From: Viscum album
Taxonomy: Eukaryota; Streptophyta; Magnoliopsida; Santalales; Viscaceae
Direction: 5' to 3'
Assembly: GCA_963277665.1 (NCBI GenBank)
Contig: OY728123.1
Span: forward strand, 628,864,915 to 628,928,914
Length of the DNA: 64,000 nt
The notes below the pieces were generated by a model that did no database searches, was not told the origin of the DNA, and worked only from the letters and a program-made list of their open reading frames with translations. Positions 1-11,421 of the stretch are shown here, one piece after another. The translations under genes and the position numbers were made by a program. Each line of letters starts with the position of its first letter. Within the stretch, counting starts at the first letter, position 1.

Positions 1-211
1 TTTATTTATGACACAAAGATGATGCAGTAATTATCTTGTTAACGAAATATTGACATAATCGATGTTATAAACACCAAAATAAATGTAATTTGAGACTTTT
101 TATGAATTACACTAATTTTCTAGGTTACTATGATATATTAATGTTGATTTAATCAACTTGGTTCGAACATTTAATTCTGTTATGACTTTCACAAAAATCA
201 TATATCAAATA

Positions 212-227
212 GTGTCAAAATTGACAC
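212..227. promoter_or_regulatory. Palindromic TTGAC pair in LTR U3
   Basis: The 16-mer GTGTCAAAATTGACAC is a perfect inverted repeat with seven-base arms, about 390 bp upstream of the TATA box. It presents the TTGAC core known from W-box (WRKY) sites on both strands. It is intact in LTRs 1, 2 and 4 (8545-8560 and 25212-25227) and has one arm mutated in LTR3 (16879-16894). A regulatory role is inference only. Confidence 0.3.
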
Positions 228-614
228 AAAATAGTTTTTAAATCAAATATTATATTATTAATTGTTATTGTATTCCTAAAAATCTAAGGTTCGGCCAAAA
301 GATTTAGATAAGGATATATATATTAATAATAAACAATTTGGGGTTCGTTTGGCATGTTATTGTAAGTGTATTAATCATATAGTGAAAGAAAACAAAAAGA
401 CATGGTAAAAGTTAAATTATTTAACTTAGAGTTAAATCTAATTGATAAGGTTAAAATAATATCCTAAACTTGTCTAAATTCTATTGGTTGATAGGATTTA
501 GACCCCTCCCGACCTTATCTTCGAAATAAGACCCTTTAGAACCATTATAAACCGATTTTGACTTTAATATAAAATAATATTTTGAGATATTCCTAAGGTG
601 CCCCTCTCCTCCCT

Positions 615-621
615 TATAAAA
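615..621 (+). promoter_or_regulatory. TATA box of LTR1
   Basis: TATAAAA lies in a GC-richer patch at the U3/R transition. A CT-rich, ATG-free stretch follows at 622-660, where a start site about 30 bases downstream would fall. It is identical in all four LTRs. Confidence 0.72.
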
Positions 622-791
622 GGGCACCTCCTCCCCCTCCTCCTCACAACAAATTGAGCACTAAAGCTCGGCCAAACCCTGCCATTTTCCCCTCTCCACT
701 TCCCTAGAATAGTCCTAGAGGTCCTGGTCTTCTCCAAAGACCACTCTTAGTTCCCAAAGTGGAGGATTCAAAGAGGCGTTCCAAAGAAGAG

Positions 792-1480
792 GTAATATCC
801 ATTACCGATCTTTTCAATTTCTTTCGTCTTCAACTTCTTCTTCTTTAGTTGTTTCATGACAAAGTAATAACATCAGTATTACTTACACACTGATATGTTA
901 TTATAAATATGAAACAACCCTAATTCACCTTCTATCCATCCTACGGAAAAATGAAATCACCGCGCGTGCGTACGTACGGAATACCGTCTCCACGCCGTGG
1001 TGTAATCTATTTTCCACCATCACCTTACAAGGATGGGTATAATGGTGTAATGAGTAACTATATATGATTATTATGAAGTAATTTTGATACTGAAATAATA
1101 TATATATACTCCAATACAATTCCACGATCATAGGAACGATATCATCACTCGTGTGTACGTACGGAATACCGTCTCCACGATGTGATGCGACTCGTTCTAC
1201 ATGATCTTCATTTCATAATAATTATATAAATGAATTGAATGAATGAATATGGTATATACTACACTAATACCATTCTGGAAATGAATTATCTATAACATAA
1301 AGATATGAATAAGAACTTATTCGACAAAACACGTATAAGAACAAAAAGTTATAAAGACCCGAGTAACAAGTAACAATGAAATATTACTAACAAGAAGCCA
1401 ATAATATGACCATATATGATATCATATCAATATGTATGATTCTGGAATAAGTCAATAACATTATTTAAACCATTATACAG
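792..1480 (+). other. Candidate leader intron 1 in the LTR
   Basis: A donor-like AGAG|GTAATA at 791/792 ends an ATG-free, GC-richer leader that begins near the predicted start site (about 645). The stretch after it is AT-rich and ends at an acceptor-like TTATACAG at 1480. Both sites are kept in all four LTRs. This suggests a spliced leader that bypasses many upstream ATGs. DNA copies keep the intron, so the packaged genomic RNA would have to be unspliced. This is inferred from motif quality alone. Confidence 0.35.
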
Positions 1481-1516
1481 GAGCTTCGGACATGAACAAA
1501 GCAAATCGGACCTAAG
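1481..1516 (+). other. Candidate 36-nt leader micro-exon
   Basis: The segment lies between an acceptor-like TTATACAG and a consensus donor AAG|GTAAGG. LTRs 2-4 lack the ATG that a C-to-T change creates in LTR1 at 1492. The donor is GTAAGG in LTRs 1, 2 and 4 and GTAATG in LTR3. It is proposed only as part of the leader-splicing model. Confidence 0.3.
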
Positions 1517-2565
1517 GTAAGGGAAATATCACAATCTCATTTTTATTCGAGATTGTTTATTCGTAAGTATCTACTGGGGTGTATTTTATCATCCACATCC
1601 ATGTTCCCTCAATATGTAATATTGTTTCCATCCACTTGCAATAGTTTAAATACAATTTTACCCTTAGATGAGTTTTTAGTAAAGAATATGAAAGGAATCT
1701 TTTGTCGTTTTTCGTACGAGGTACTTTTTGACTTTTCCGACAAAAGTACGAAGAATGTTTTTTTTTAACTTATACGGCATGAATGGATTTTTAAAACATT
1801 ATTTCCAAGAAGCTTCCTTTACAAGTTTTCAAGTTTATTTTTAATCAACTTCTTTTAGTTTATAATTGTATGACATGTTAAGAAAAGAAAATAGTTTTTG
1901 AATAAGAAAGGATATTTTCCTCAAGAATGGAGTTCAAGTGTTTTATCAAAATTATTTTCCATCTAAGATAATAAAGGGTTCTGTTTTTATCCCTATTATT
2001 ACATTGATTTGATTATGTTGTAAGTGAATTATTTTTATGAAGTCATTTACCTTTTATGATTTGTTTTTGATGTCATGATGTTTCAAGAATCCCATTTTTA
2101 TTACATGTGTTATGTGACGATGTATGATTTATGATTTATGTGGCACACATAAGAAAGGATTCATTATAAGATGGGTGGGACCTATATCTCCCTCCAATGC
2201 ATTGGGTAAAGACTTTATATCTCATGAGATAGACATGGATGGAACGGAAGGTTATTTCGGTTCAGTGATACAGGACTGAAACGAGGAGTGAACTCGGTTC
2301 AGAAAGGGACTTTGTCCACTAAGATAGTCTTGGCAATGAGTCATGACTAACAAGAAATGATTTTCCATGATTATGTGTGCATGCCACAAAGTTTCAAGTT
2401 TCATGTTATGATTATGGGGATCTCATTTTCACTTCTATGATTTATTAAGATTTTATGATCTCTTTTGCAGGTTTTGATTTTCAAAAAGATATGATATGAT
2501 TTTTATTTCCTTTATTGCCCTTGCTGAGCATTTGAGCTCACCCTTTTATGTTTTCTTTTCCCCAG
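1517..2565 (+). other. Candidate leader intron 2 in the LTR
   Basis: It starts at the GTAAGG donor and ends at a pyrimidine-rich acceptor (TTTCTTTTCCCCAG, ending at 2565). An alternative acceptor, TCTTTTGCAG, ends at 2470. Both acceptors are conserved in all four LTRs. The remaining leader downstream would be about 440 nt to the first gag-frame ATG. Confidence 0.33.
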
Positions 2566-2786
2566 GACAGGAAGATGGATATTAAGTAGAATATGCTAAA
2601 AGGGACCCTAGATATGATGAAATAAATGGGAGACACTGTAGAAGATTTATGAACCAGTTGTTTATGTTTCCCAGTTTCTAAAGACACTATACCTATACGG
2701 TCCTTTGTGGTTTTATCATATGTTGTAATAAGTATGCTTCAATTTTGAAGTATTAACAATGTATGTAAAGTATGGGTCGTTATAGT

Positions 2787-2798
2787 TGGTATCAAAGG
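2787..2798 (+). other. Primer-binding site, unit 1
   Basis: TGGTATCAAAGG starts two bases after the LTR1 end and matches 10 of 12 positions of TGGTATCAGAGC, the complement of the plant initiator tRNA-Met 3' end. It primes minus-strand DNA synthesis in this retrotransposon class. Confidence 0.88.
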
Positions 2799-3007
2799 AA
2801 AGGTATAGTCAACCTTTGGAAACTAGGATGTGAAAGCCTTAGTAAGAACCCTAAGGATAAGTCTAAGCATAGAACACAATCTTAGTGTTTCAGAAATGGC
2901 CTTTAATAACCTAGGATAAGACCTTAAGCATGAAAATTTTATTCTTGAATTATGTGGTTTCCTATTATAATTAGTGTTGCTCACACTATTCTTCTTGGTT
3001 TTAGTCA

Positions 3008-3022
3008 ATGGCTGGAACCTGA
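3008..3022 (+). other. Upstream gag-frame ATG with shared TGA at codon 5, unit 1
   Basis: An ATG in good context (TCAATGGC) opens the same frame as gag but meets TGA at 3020-3022. From there the frame is open to the next in-frame ATG at 3089. Units 2 (11341-11355) and 3 (19675-19689) have the identical arrangement. The open stretch between TGA and the second ATG suggests the ancestral gag began at the upstream ATG. A change of an arginine CGA to TGA is one possible origin. Confidence 0.7.
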
Positions 3023-3088
3023 AGGAACTGTGTTAATGCGGAATGCGATGGGCAATGCAATGATTGTCCCCCTGAGCAACCAAACGAT

Positions 3089-6000
3089 ATGGGAGCTGGA
3101 ATGCAAAATATTGTAGCCATGCTCACACAACTTTCTCAAGCTATGAATCATGCAGGATTTCCAAACGAACAAAGGAGGGAGCAACATTCTGTTGAATCCT
3201 TCATGAGGCAGCGTCCACCTTCTTTCAGCGGGTCTACTGATCCATTAGTTGCAGAACAATGGATTAGTACTACTGAAAAGATATTTTCAGTTCTTCAATG
3301 TTCTGAACATGATAAAGTCATCCTAGCAGTGTATCGTTTGGAAGGAGATGCTGATCAATGGTGGAATCTTGTTAAGAATACGAGGCAAAGGGATGAAATT
3401 GAGTCTATGGAATGGGAAGAGTTCAAGAAATTATTTTTCAATAAGTACTTCCCTCGTATTCTCCGAACAAAGATGGAGAAAGAGTTTCTTGAACTGAAGC
3501 AAAGGGATGATGAATCTGTTAGTACCTATGAAGCAAATTTTACAAGACTTGTAAGGTACGCTTCTGGTATTATTATCCAACCTGAGAGCAAGATCGATCG
3601 ATTCTTTAGTGGCTTAAAACCAAGTCTTCGAAGGGCGTTAGCCATAAGGGACTTCAATAGCTACGAGGAAATCGTTCGATGTGCTCTCAAAGTCGAGATG
3701 GAGATTGGAGTAACCCATCAGTCACATGGGTTTGATAAGAAGAGGAAGATGGAATTCAAAGAAAAATCTAAAGAGCACACGGAAAAGAAGATGAGCTTTT
3801 CCTTATCCTCAAAGTGTGGAAAGAAACATGGAGGGAGTTGTCTTAAAGGGACAAGTAAATGTTTCAAATGTGGAAAGGAAGGTCATCGGGCATTTGAATG
3901 CCACGATAATGGGAAGAAGATGTCTAATGATTCAAACAAAGGAAGGGATACACAGAATGATCCTACTACACTTCAATGTTTCAAGTGCAAGGAGATGGGG
4001 CATTATTCCAATCAATGCCCAAATCCAAGGGTTGATGATGACGGTCGACATCAACAAAATCTTAAGGCTAAAGACAAAGGAAAGTCACATGCAATTTCTA
4101 TCAGCGATGTGGAGTACGATAACGAAGTGGTGAAAGGTACACTTACCATCCACTCTAAAGTAGCAAATGTTTTATTTGATTCTGGATCCACCCACTCTTT
4201 TATTTCTAAAGAATTTTCTAAGGGTATCACCGTATTACCTCAACAATTAGATGTTGAGTTAGCTGTGACAACACCTAATGGCACAACAGTCGCATCAGAA
4301 GTTTATAATTCTTCTCCGATCGAAGTTTGTGGGAAAGTGCTTCCTGCAAATCTTGTGATCCTTCCTTTAGTGGAATTTGATGTGATTCTTGGCATGGATT
4401 GGCTTTCTCTACATGGAGCTCATATCAATTGCCAAAGAAGGGAAGTCACATTTCATATTCCAGATCAATCTACGATCGTCTATCAATGCAAGGATGAACA
4501 TAACCTTCCAGTGGAAATTTCATCCATCTTGTGGGTATTGATTCCACTAAATGAAGGTTATTTATCTCAAATAGTTGGTGAGAAACTCACGATTAAGAAT
4601 ATGCCCATTGTACAGGAGTTTGATGATGTCTTTCCGGAGGAATTACCGGGTCTTCCACCAAATCGTGAAGTTGAGTTTTCAATAGAACTCGTACCGGGTG
4701 CTTTGCCTATTTCAAAGACACCTTATAGAATGGCCCCAATTGAGTTGCAGGAATTGAAGAAGCAACTCCAAGAGAATCTTGATAAGGGATTCATACGCCC
4801 TAGTGCGTCACCTTGGGGAGCACCTGTTCTATTTGTTAAGAAGAAAGATGGATCAATGAGACTCTGCATTGATTATCGAGAACTTAACAAGATCACTATC
4901 AAGAACAAATATCCTCTCCCACGCATTGATGACTTATTTGACCAACTACGCGGAGCTCAATACTTTTCCAAGATTGATCTTCGCTCAGGGTATCATCAAT
5001 TAAGGGTCAAAAGGGAGGATATACCAAAGACGGCTTTCCGTACAAGGTATGGACACTATGAATTTATAGTAATGCCATTTGGTCTAACTAATGCCCCTGC
5101 TATCTTCATGGATCTAATGAATAGAGTCTTTAGAGACTATCTTGATCAATTTGTGGTAGTCTTTATAGACGATATTCTTGTCTATTCAAAGAGCAAGGAA
5201 GAGCATGAAGATCACTTGAGAATTATATTGAAGACCCTGAGAAAGGAGAAGCTTTATGCCAAATTTACCAAGTGTGAATTTTGGCTTCAAAAAGTTGCAT
5301 TTTTGGGTCATATAATCTCAAAAGAGGGGATATCTGTAGATCCAGCAAAAACAGAGGTTATCGAAAGATGGTCAAGACCAACAACAGTAACTGAGATCCG
5401 AAGTTTTCTTGGTTTGGCTGGATATTATCGACGTTTTGTAAAAGATTTTTCACGATTATTTAATCCACTCACCAAGTTGACTCGGAAAGGAGTTAAGTTT
5501 GTCTGGACAGAGGAATGTGAAGAGAATTTCAAGGAGTTGAAAAGAAGGTTATCCAGTGCACCTGTGCTCACACTGCCTTGTAGTGGAGAACGGTTTGTGA
5601 TCTACAGTGATGCATCCAAGAAGGGATTGGGGTGTGTTCTTATGCAAAATGATATGGTGATAGCTTATGCCTCACGACAGTTGAAAATCCATGAGCAAAA
5701 TTACCCAACACATGATTTGGAGTTGGCTGCGGTAATCTTTGCATTAAAGATTTGGAGGCATTACCTTTATGGTGAAAGGTGTGATATTTATACTGATCAT
5801 AAAAGTTTAAAGTATATTTTCACACAAAAGGAGCTGAATATGCGTCAAAGAAGATGGTTGGAGCTGATTAAGGATTATGACTGCTCGATCCATTACCACC
5901 CTGGGAAAGCAAACAAGGTGGCAGATGCATTAAGTCGACAAGACCATGCTAGTTTATCCATGATGAGGATCACAAAAGATCCAATATTTATGGATTTACA

Positions 6001-7489
6001 AAGGATGGATCTTGGAATTATAATGGAAGGGGAAAAATCTTATCTTTCTCAAATGAATGTTCAACCATCTATACATGTGAAGATTAAAGAGGCACAGAAA
6101 GAAGATGCCGAGTTACAAAAGAAGGTGAGAAATGTTCCTGAATTCAACCTTGATTGTGATGGGATAATAAAGTTCAGGAATCGAGTTTGTGTTCCTCCCA
6201 TCCCTGAATTAAAGAAGGAGCTGCTGGATGAGGCTCATAGTTCTTCATTCTCTATTCATCCTGGAAGCACGAAGATGTATAGGGACCTGAAAGAGTAAGT
6301 CTGGTGGGATGGCATGAAAAGAGATGTTGCTGAATATGTCTCTTGATGCTTGGTTTGTCAACAAGTTAAAGCTGAGAGACAGAAGTCTAAGGGGATGTTA
6401 CAACCATTACCCATACCCGAATGGAAATGGGAAAACATCACTATGGACTTTGTCACCGGACTTCCTAAAACATCCAAAGGCAATAATGCTATTTGGGTCA
6501 TAGTTGATCGTCTTACAAAGTCTGCACACTTCATTGCTATTAGAGAGGATTTCTCTCTAGATCAGCTTGCCAGGATATATGTAAAGGAAGTGGTAGAATT
6601 GCATGGAGTACCACTTTCTATTATATCTGATCGGGATCCGAGATTTACCTCGAAGTTCTGGCGAAGTCTTCAGCATACTCTGGATACAGAGTTGAGTTTC
6701 AGCACTGCTTATCATCCCCAGATAGACGGTCAGTCTGAGAGAACAATTCAAACCCTAGAAGATATGTTGAGAGCTTGCTCTATGGATTTCAAAGGAGGTT
6801 GGGATCAACACCTACCTTTGGTGGAATTTTCTTATAATAATAGCTTTCACTCCAGTATTCAGATGGCTCCTTATGAAGCTCTCTATGGAAAGAAATGCAG
6901 GACTCCAACTTGCTGGGATGAAGTTGGGGAAAGAAAGCTATTAGGACCTGATCTCGTTGATGAAATGGAAGAAAAGGTCAGATCTATTCAACAACACATA
7001 AGAGCATCTCAGAGTCGACAGAAAAGTTTTGCCGACAACCGAAGAAAAGACCTAGAGTTTGAAGTGGGCGATAAAGTGTTCTTACGAATATCTCCCTGGA
7101 AGAGGGTTATGAGATTTGGAAAGAAGGGGAAGTTGAGCCCTAGATATATCGGTCCTTTCGAAATACTAGATCGTGTTGGGAAGGTAGCTTACCGATTGGC
7201 GCTTCCACCGAATCTCTCTCAAGTTCACGATGTGTTCCATGTATCTCTCCTGAGAAAGTACATACCAGATCCTTCACATGTACTCAGCTCAGAAGTTGTA
7301 CCGCTGGAGCAAGATCTTTCTTATGAAGAACAGCCGATAGAGATTCTGGATCGTAGCGAAAAAGTCCTACGAAACAAGACCACTCGCTTGGTGAAAGTTT
7401 TATGGAGGAACCACCAACTTGAAGAAGCTACATGGGAGCTTGAGGATATGATGAGGGAGAAGTATCCTCATCTGTTTGTTACAAAGTGA
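3089..7489 (+). pseudogene. gag-pol of unit 1, two nonsense codons in integrase
   Basis: This is a single-frame polyprotein collinear with unit 3. It has a gag domain (about residues 55-160), two CCHC zinc knuckles (starting near residues 258 and 297), protease DSG (D364), RT with FIDD (D694, D695), RNase H (D841, E878, D903), integrase and chromodomain. TAA at 6296-6298 replaces a tyrosine codon and TGA at 6344-6346 replaces an arginine codon (CGA to TGA, a typical methyl-CpG change). Both fall between the histidine and cysteine pairs of the integrase HHCC domain. The first 1069 codons (gag, protease, RT, RNase H) remain open, but a functional integrase cannot be made. The start is the first in-frame ATG after the shared TGA at 3020. 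Confidence 0.93.
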
Positions 7490-7515
7490 CGAATTTTGAG
7501 GGCGAAATTCTTTTT

Positions 7516-7528
7516 AAGGGGGGTAGAA
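7516..7528 (+). other. Polypurine tract, unit 1
   Basis: AAGGGGGGTAGAA directly precedes the TG that starts LTR2. It is the primer for plus-strand DNA synthesis in LTR retrotransposons. The pyrimidine-rich bases before it (TTTTT) match the U-box often seen next to such tracts. Confidence 0.88.
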
Positions 7529-10500
7529 TGTAACACCCGAGACTTTTTAAATCATCAAAGGAAACTTTTTCTACACAACACTTACTTAGCTTGCTTTACA
7601 CGCAATCGCGACCTTCCTCGATAGCTTGCGTCGTACGCAATACCGAGTTTCACTAAACAACAATATGCTATTAAAACAAGCCGTTATGAATAGTAATAAC
7701 CACTTTTTGAAATTTTATAAATTTTATTTTTCAAAATGGACTTCATTTTTGGACTCAGAATATCGAAATTAGCCTAGGGTGAAATTTTGGTATTTTTCTG
7801 AAAACTTTCAATTTTTGATGAATAGTGAAACCACTAAGTGGTAGGTTAAAAACTGGATTTTGCATAAAACATAATTTTACCGCTTCTGTGAATGGAATTT
7901 CAAAAATCCGACAGACACGGTTAATATCAAGGACTAAAATGTGGTTCAATGAGATGAAAATAATTTTTGGTGAATAGTAACTTTTTACTTTTTTTTACCA
8001 CGGTTAATAGTAAATAGGGTAACTAAGGGTAAATATGATATTACTATTACCATAAAACGTGTCCTAATCCTATTGGACAAGTGTATTTCGACCAAAAACA
8101 AACTTAGGAATAAAATATGACCATTTAGGCCCACTTGGGTTAGATTAGGACATTTATTATTAATTTATTTAAAGAAGGGTTAAAAGTGTTAAAATCAAAG
8201 TATATTTACTAAAACATTTTTAATATGGGTTTATACATAAGATAAATTCGATTGTAAATATTCATTAGAAATCTAAAACGATTTCCTACATGATGGTATT
8301 TTATTTTTAATTTTTAGACATCAAATAAATTAATTTATTTATGACACAAAGATGATGCAGTAATTATCTTGTTAACGAAATATTGACATAATCGATGTTA
8401 TAAACACCAAAATAAATGTAATTTGAGACTCTTTATGAATTCCACTAATTTTCTAGGTTACTATGATATATTAATGTTGATTTAATTAACTTGGTTCGAA
8501 CATTTAATTCTGTTATGACTTTCACAAAAATCATATATCAAATAGTGTCAAAATTGACACAAAATAGTTTTTAAATCAAATATTATATTATTAATTGTTA
8601 TTGTATTCCTAAAAATCTAAGGTTCGGCCAAATGATTTATATAAGGATATATATATTAATAATAAACAATTTGGGGTTCGTTTGGCATGTTATTGTAAGT
8701 GTATTAACCATATAGTGAAAGAAAACAAAAAGACATGGTAAAAGTTAAATTATTTAACTTAGAGTTAAATCTAATTGATAAGGTTAAAATAATATCCTAA
8801 ACTTGTCTAAATTCTATTTTTTGATAGGATTTCGACCCCTCCCCACCTTATCTTCGAAATAAGACCCTTTGGAACCATTATAAACCGATTTTGACTTTAA
8901 TATAAAATAATATTTTGAGATATTCCTAAGGTGCCCCTCTCCTCCCTTATAAAAGGGCACCTCCTCCCCCTCCTCCTCACACCAAATTGAGCCCTCAAGC
9001 TCGGCCAACACCTGCCATTTTCCCCTCTCCACTTCCCTAGAATAGTCCTAGAGGTCCTGGTCTTCTCCAAAGACCACTCTTAGTTCCCTAAGTGGAGGAT
9101 TCAAAGAGGCGTTCCAAAGAAGAGGTAATATCCATTACCGATCTTTTCAATTTCTTTCGTCTTCAACTTCTTATTCTTTAGTTGTTTCATGACAAAGTAA
9201 TAACATCAGTATTACTTACACACTGATATGTTATTATAAATATGAAACAACCCTAATTCACCTTCTATCCATCCTACGGAAAAATGAAATCACCGCGCGT
9301 GCGTACGTACGGAATACCGTCTCCACGCCGTGGTGTAATCTATTTTCCACCATCACCTTACAAGGATGGGTATAATGGTGTAATGAGTAACTATATATGA
9401 TTATTATGAAGTAATTTTGATACTGAAATAATATATATATACTCCAATACAATTCCACGATCATAGGAACGATATCATCACTCGTGCGTACGTACGGAAT
9501 ATCGTCTCCACGATGTGATGCGACTCGTTCTACATGATCTTCATTTCATAATAATTATATAAATGAATTGAATGAATGAATATGGTATATACTACACTAA
9601 TACCATTCTGGAAATGAATTATCTATAACCTAAAGATAAGAATAAGAACTTATTCGACAAAACACGTATAAGAACAAAAAGTTATAAAGACCCGAGTAAC
9701 AAGTAACAATGAAATATTACTAACAAGAAGCTAATAATATGACCATATATGATATCATATCAATATGTATGATTCTGGAATAAGTCAATAACATTATTTA
9801 AACCATTATACAGGAGCTTCGGACACGAACAAAGCAAATCGGACCTAAGGTAAGGGAAATATCACAATCTCATTTTTATTCGAGATTGTTTATTCGTAAG
9901 TATCTACTGGGGTGTATTTTATCATCCACATCCATGTTCCCTCAATATGTAATATTGTTTCCACCCACTTGCAATAGTTTAAATACAATTTTACCCTTAG
10001 GTGAGTTTTTAGTAAAGAATATGAAAGGAATCTTTTGTCGTTTTTCGTACGAGGTACTTTTTGACTTTTCCGACAAAAGTACGAAGAATTTTTTTTTTTA
10101 ACTTATACGGCATGAATGGATTTTTAAAACATTATTTCCAAGAAGCTTCCTTTACAAGTTTTCAAGTTTATTTTTAATCAACTTCTTTTAGTTTATAATT
10201 GTATGACATGTTAAGAAAAGAAAAGAGTTTTTGAAGAAGAAAGGATATTTTCCTCAAGAATGGAGTTCAAGTGTTTTATCAAAATTATTTTCCATCTAAG
10301 ATAATAAAGGGTTCTGTTTTTATCCCTATTATTACATTGATTTGATTATGTTGTAAGTGAATTATTTTTATGAATTCATTTACCTTTTAAGATTTGTTTT
10401 TGATGTCATGATGTTTCAAGAATCCCATTTTTATTACATGTGTTATGTGACGATGTATGATTTATGATTTATGTGGCACACATAAGAAAGGATTCATTAT

Positions 10501-11117
10501 AAGATGGGTGGGACCTATATCTCCCTCAAATGCATTGGGTAAAGACTTTATATCTCATGAGATATACATGGCTGGAACGGAAGGTTATTTCGGTTCAGTG
10601 ATACAGGACTGAAACGAGGAGTGAACTCGGTTCAGAAAGGGACTTTGTCCACTAAGATAGTCTTGGAAATGAGTCATGACTAACAAGAAATGATTTTCCA
10701 TGATTATGTGTGCATGCCACAAAGTTTCAAGTTTCATGTTATGATTATGGGGATCTCATTTTCACTTCTATGATTTATTAAGATTTTATGATCTCTTTTG
10801 CAGGTTTTGATTTTCAAAAAGATATGATATGATTTTTATTTCCTTTATTGCCCTTGCTGAGCATTTGAGCTCACCCTTTTATGTTTTCTTTTCCCCAGGA
10901 CAGGAAGATGGATATTAAGTAGAATATGCTAAAAGGGACCCTAGATATGATGAAATAAATGGGAGACACTGTAGAAGATTTATGAACCAGTTGTTTATGT
11001 TTCCCAGTTTCTAAAGACACTATACCTATACGGTCCTTTGTGGTTTTATCATATGTTGTAATAAGTATGCTTCAATTTTGAAGTATTAACAATGTATGTA
11101 AAGTATGGGTCGTTATA
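7529..11117 (+). repeat. LTR2 of array A (complete, 3589 bp)
   Basis: It starts TGTAACACCCGAG after the unit 1 PPT and ends GGGTCGTTATA before the unit 2 PBS, so it serves as 3' LTR of unit 1 and 5' LTR of unit 2. Its first 750 bp differ from LTRs 3 and 4 at several sites, whereas from about 8443 onward it shares with LTRs 3 and 4 the bases that distinguish them from LTR1. This is consistent with a recombinant LTR. TATAAAA is at 8948-8954, and the candidate splice sites are conserved (donor GT at 9125). Confidence 0.94.
8948..8954 (+). promoter_or_regulatory. TATA box of LTR2
   Basis: TATAAAA sits in the same CT-rich context as in LTR1. It would drive unit 2. Confidence 0.7.
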
Positions 11118-11119
11118 GT

Positions 11120-11131
11120 TGGTATCAAAGG
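11120..11131 (+). other. Primer-binding site, unit 2
   Basis: TGGTATCAAAGG lies two bases after the LTR2 end and is identical to the unit 1 site. Confidence 0.88.
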
Positions 11132-11421
11132 AAAGGTATAGTCAACCTTTGGAAACTAGTATGTGAAAGCCTTAGTAAGAACCCTAAGGATAAGTCTAAG
11201 CATAGAACACAATCTTAGTGTTTTAGAAATGGCCTTTAATAACCTAGGATAAGACCTTAAGCATGAAAATTTTATTCTTGAATTATGTGGTTTCCTATTA
11301 TAATTAGTGTTTCTCACACTATTCTTCTTGGTTTTAGTCAATGGCTGGAACCTGAGGGAACCGTGTTAATGCGGAATGCGATGGGCAATGCAATGATTGT
11401 CCCCCTGAGCAACCAAACGAT

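Larger units (their letters stand above)
1..2784 (+). repeat. LTR1 of array A (5' part outside the window)
   Basis: Position 1 corresponds to position 8334 in LTR2, so about 805 bp of the LTR start is missing. The LTR ends GGGTCGTTATA, an imperfect inverted counterpart of the LTR start TGTAACACCC, and is followed two bases later by the PBS. It holds a TATA box and promoter-proximal CT-rich stretch, a duplicated 30-bp GTACGTAC motif (965-994 and 1150-1179) and candidate splice sites. By hand comparison it carries more private substitutions than are shared among LTRs 2-4. Short open frames inside it, such as a 68-codon minus-strand frame, are just as conserved as the rest of the LTR and show no protein-like features. 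Confidence 0.92.

Noticed and set aside
925..1131. 68-codon minus-strand frame recurring in LTRs 1-4 (also 9258, 17592, 25925)
   Set aside because: It recurs because the LTRs are near-identical. It lies in intron-like LTR DNA and shows no protein-like composition or domain.
3816..4133. 105-codon frames overlapping gag in all units
   Set aside because: They are alternative-frame shadows of the zinc-knuckle region of gag.
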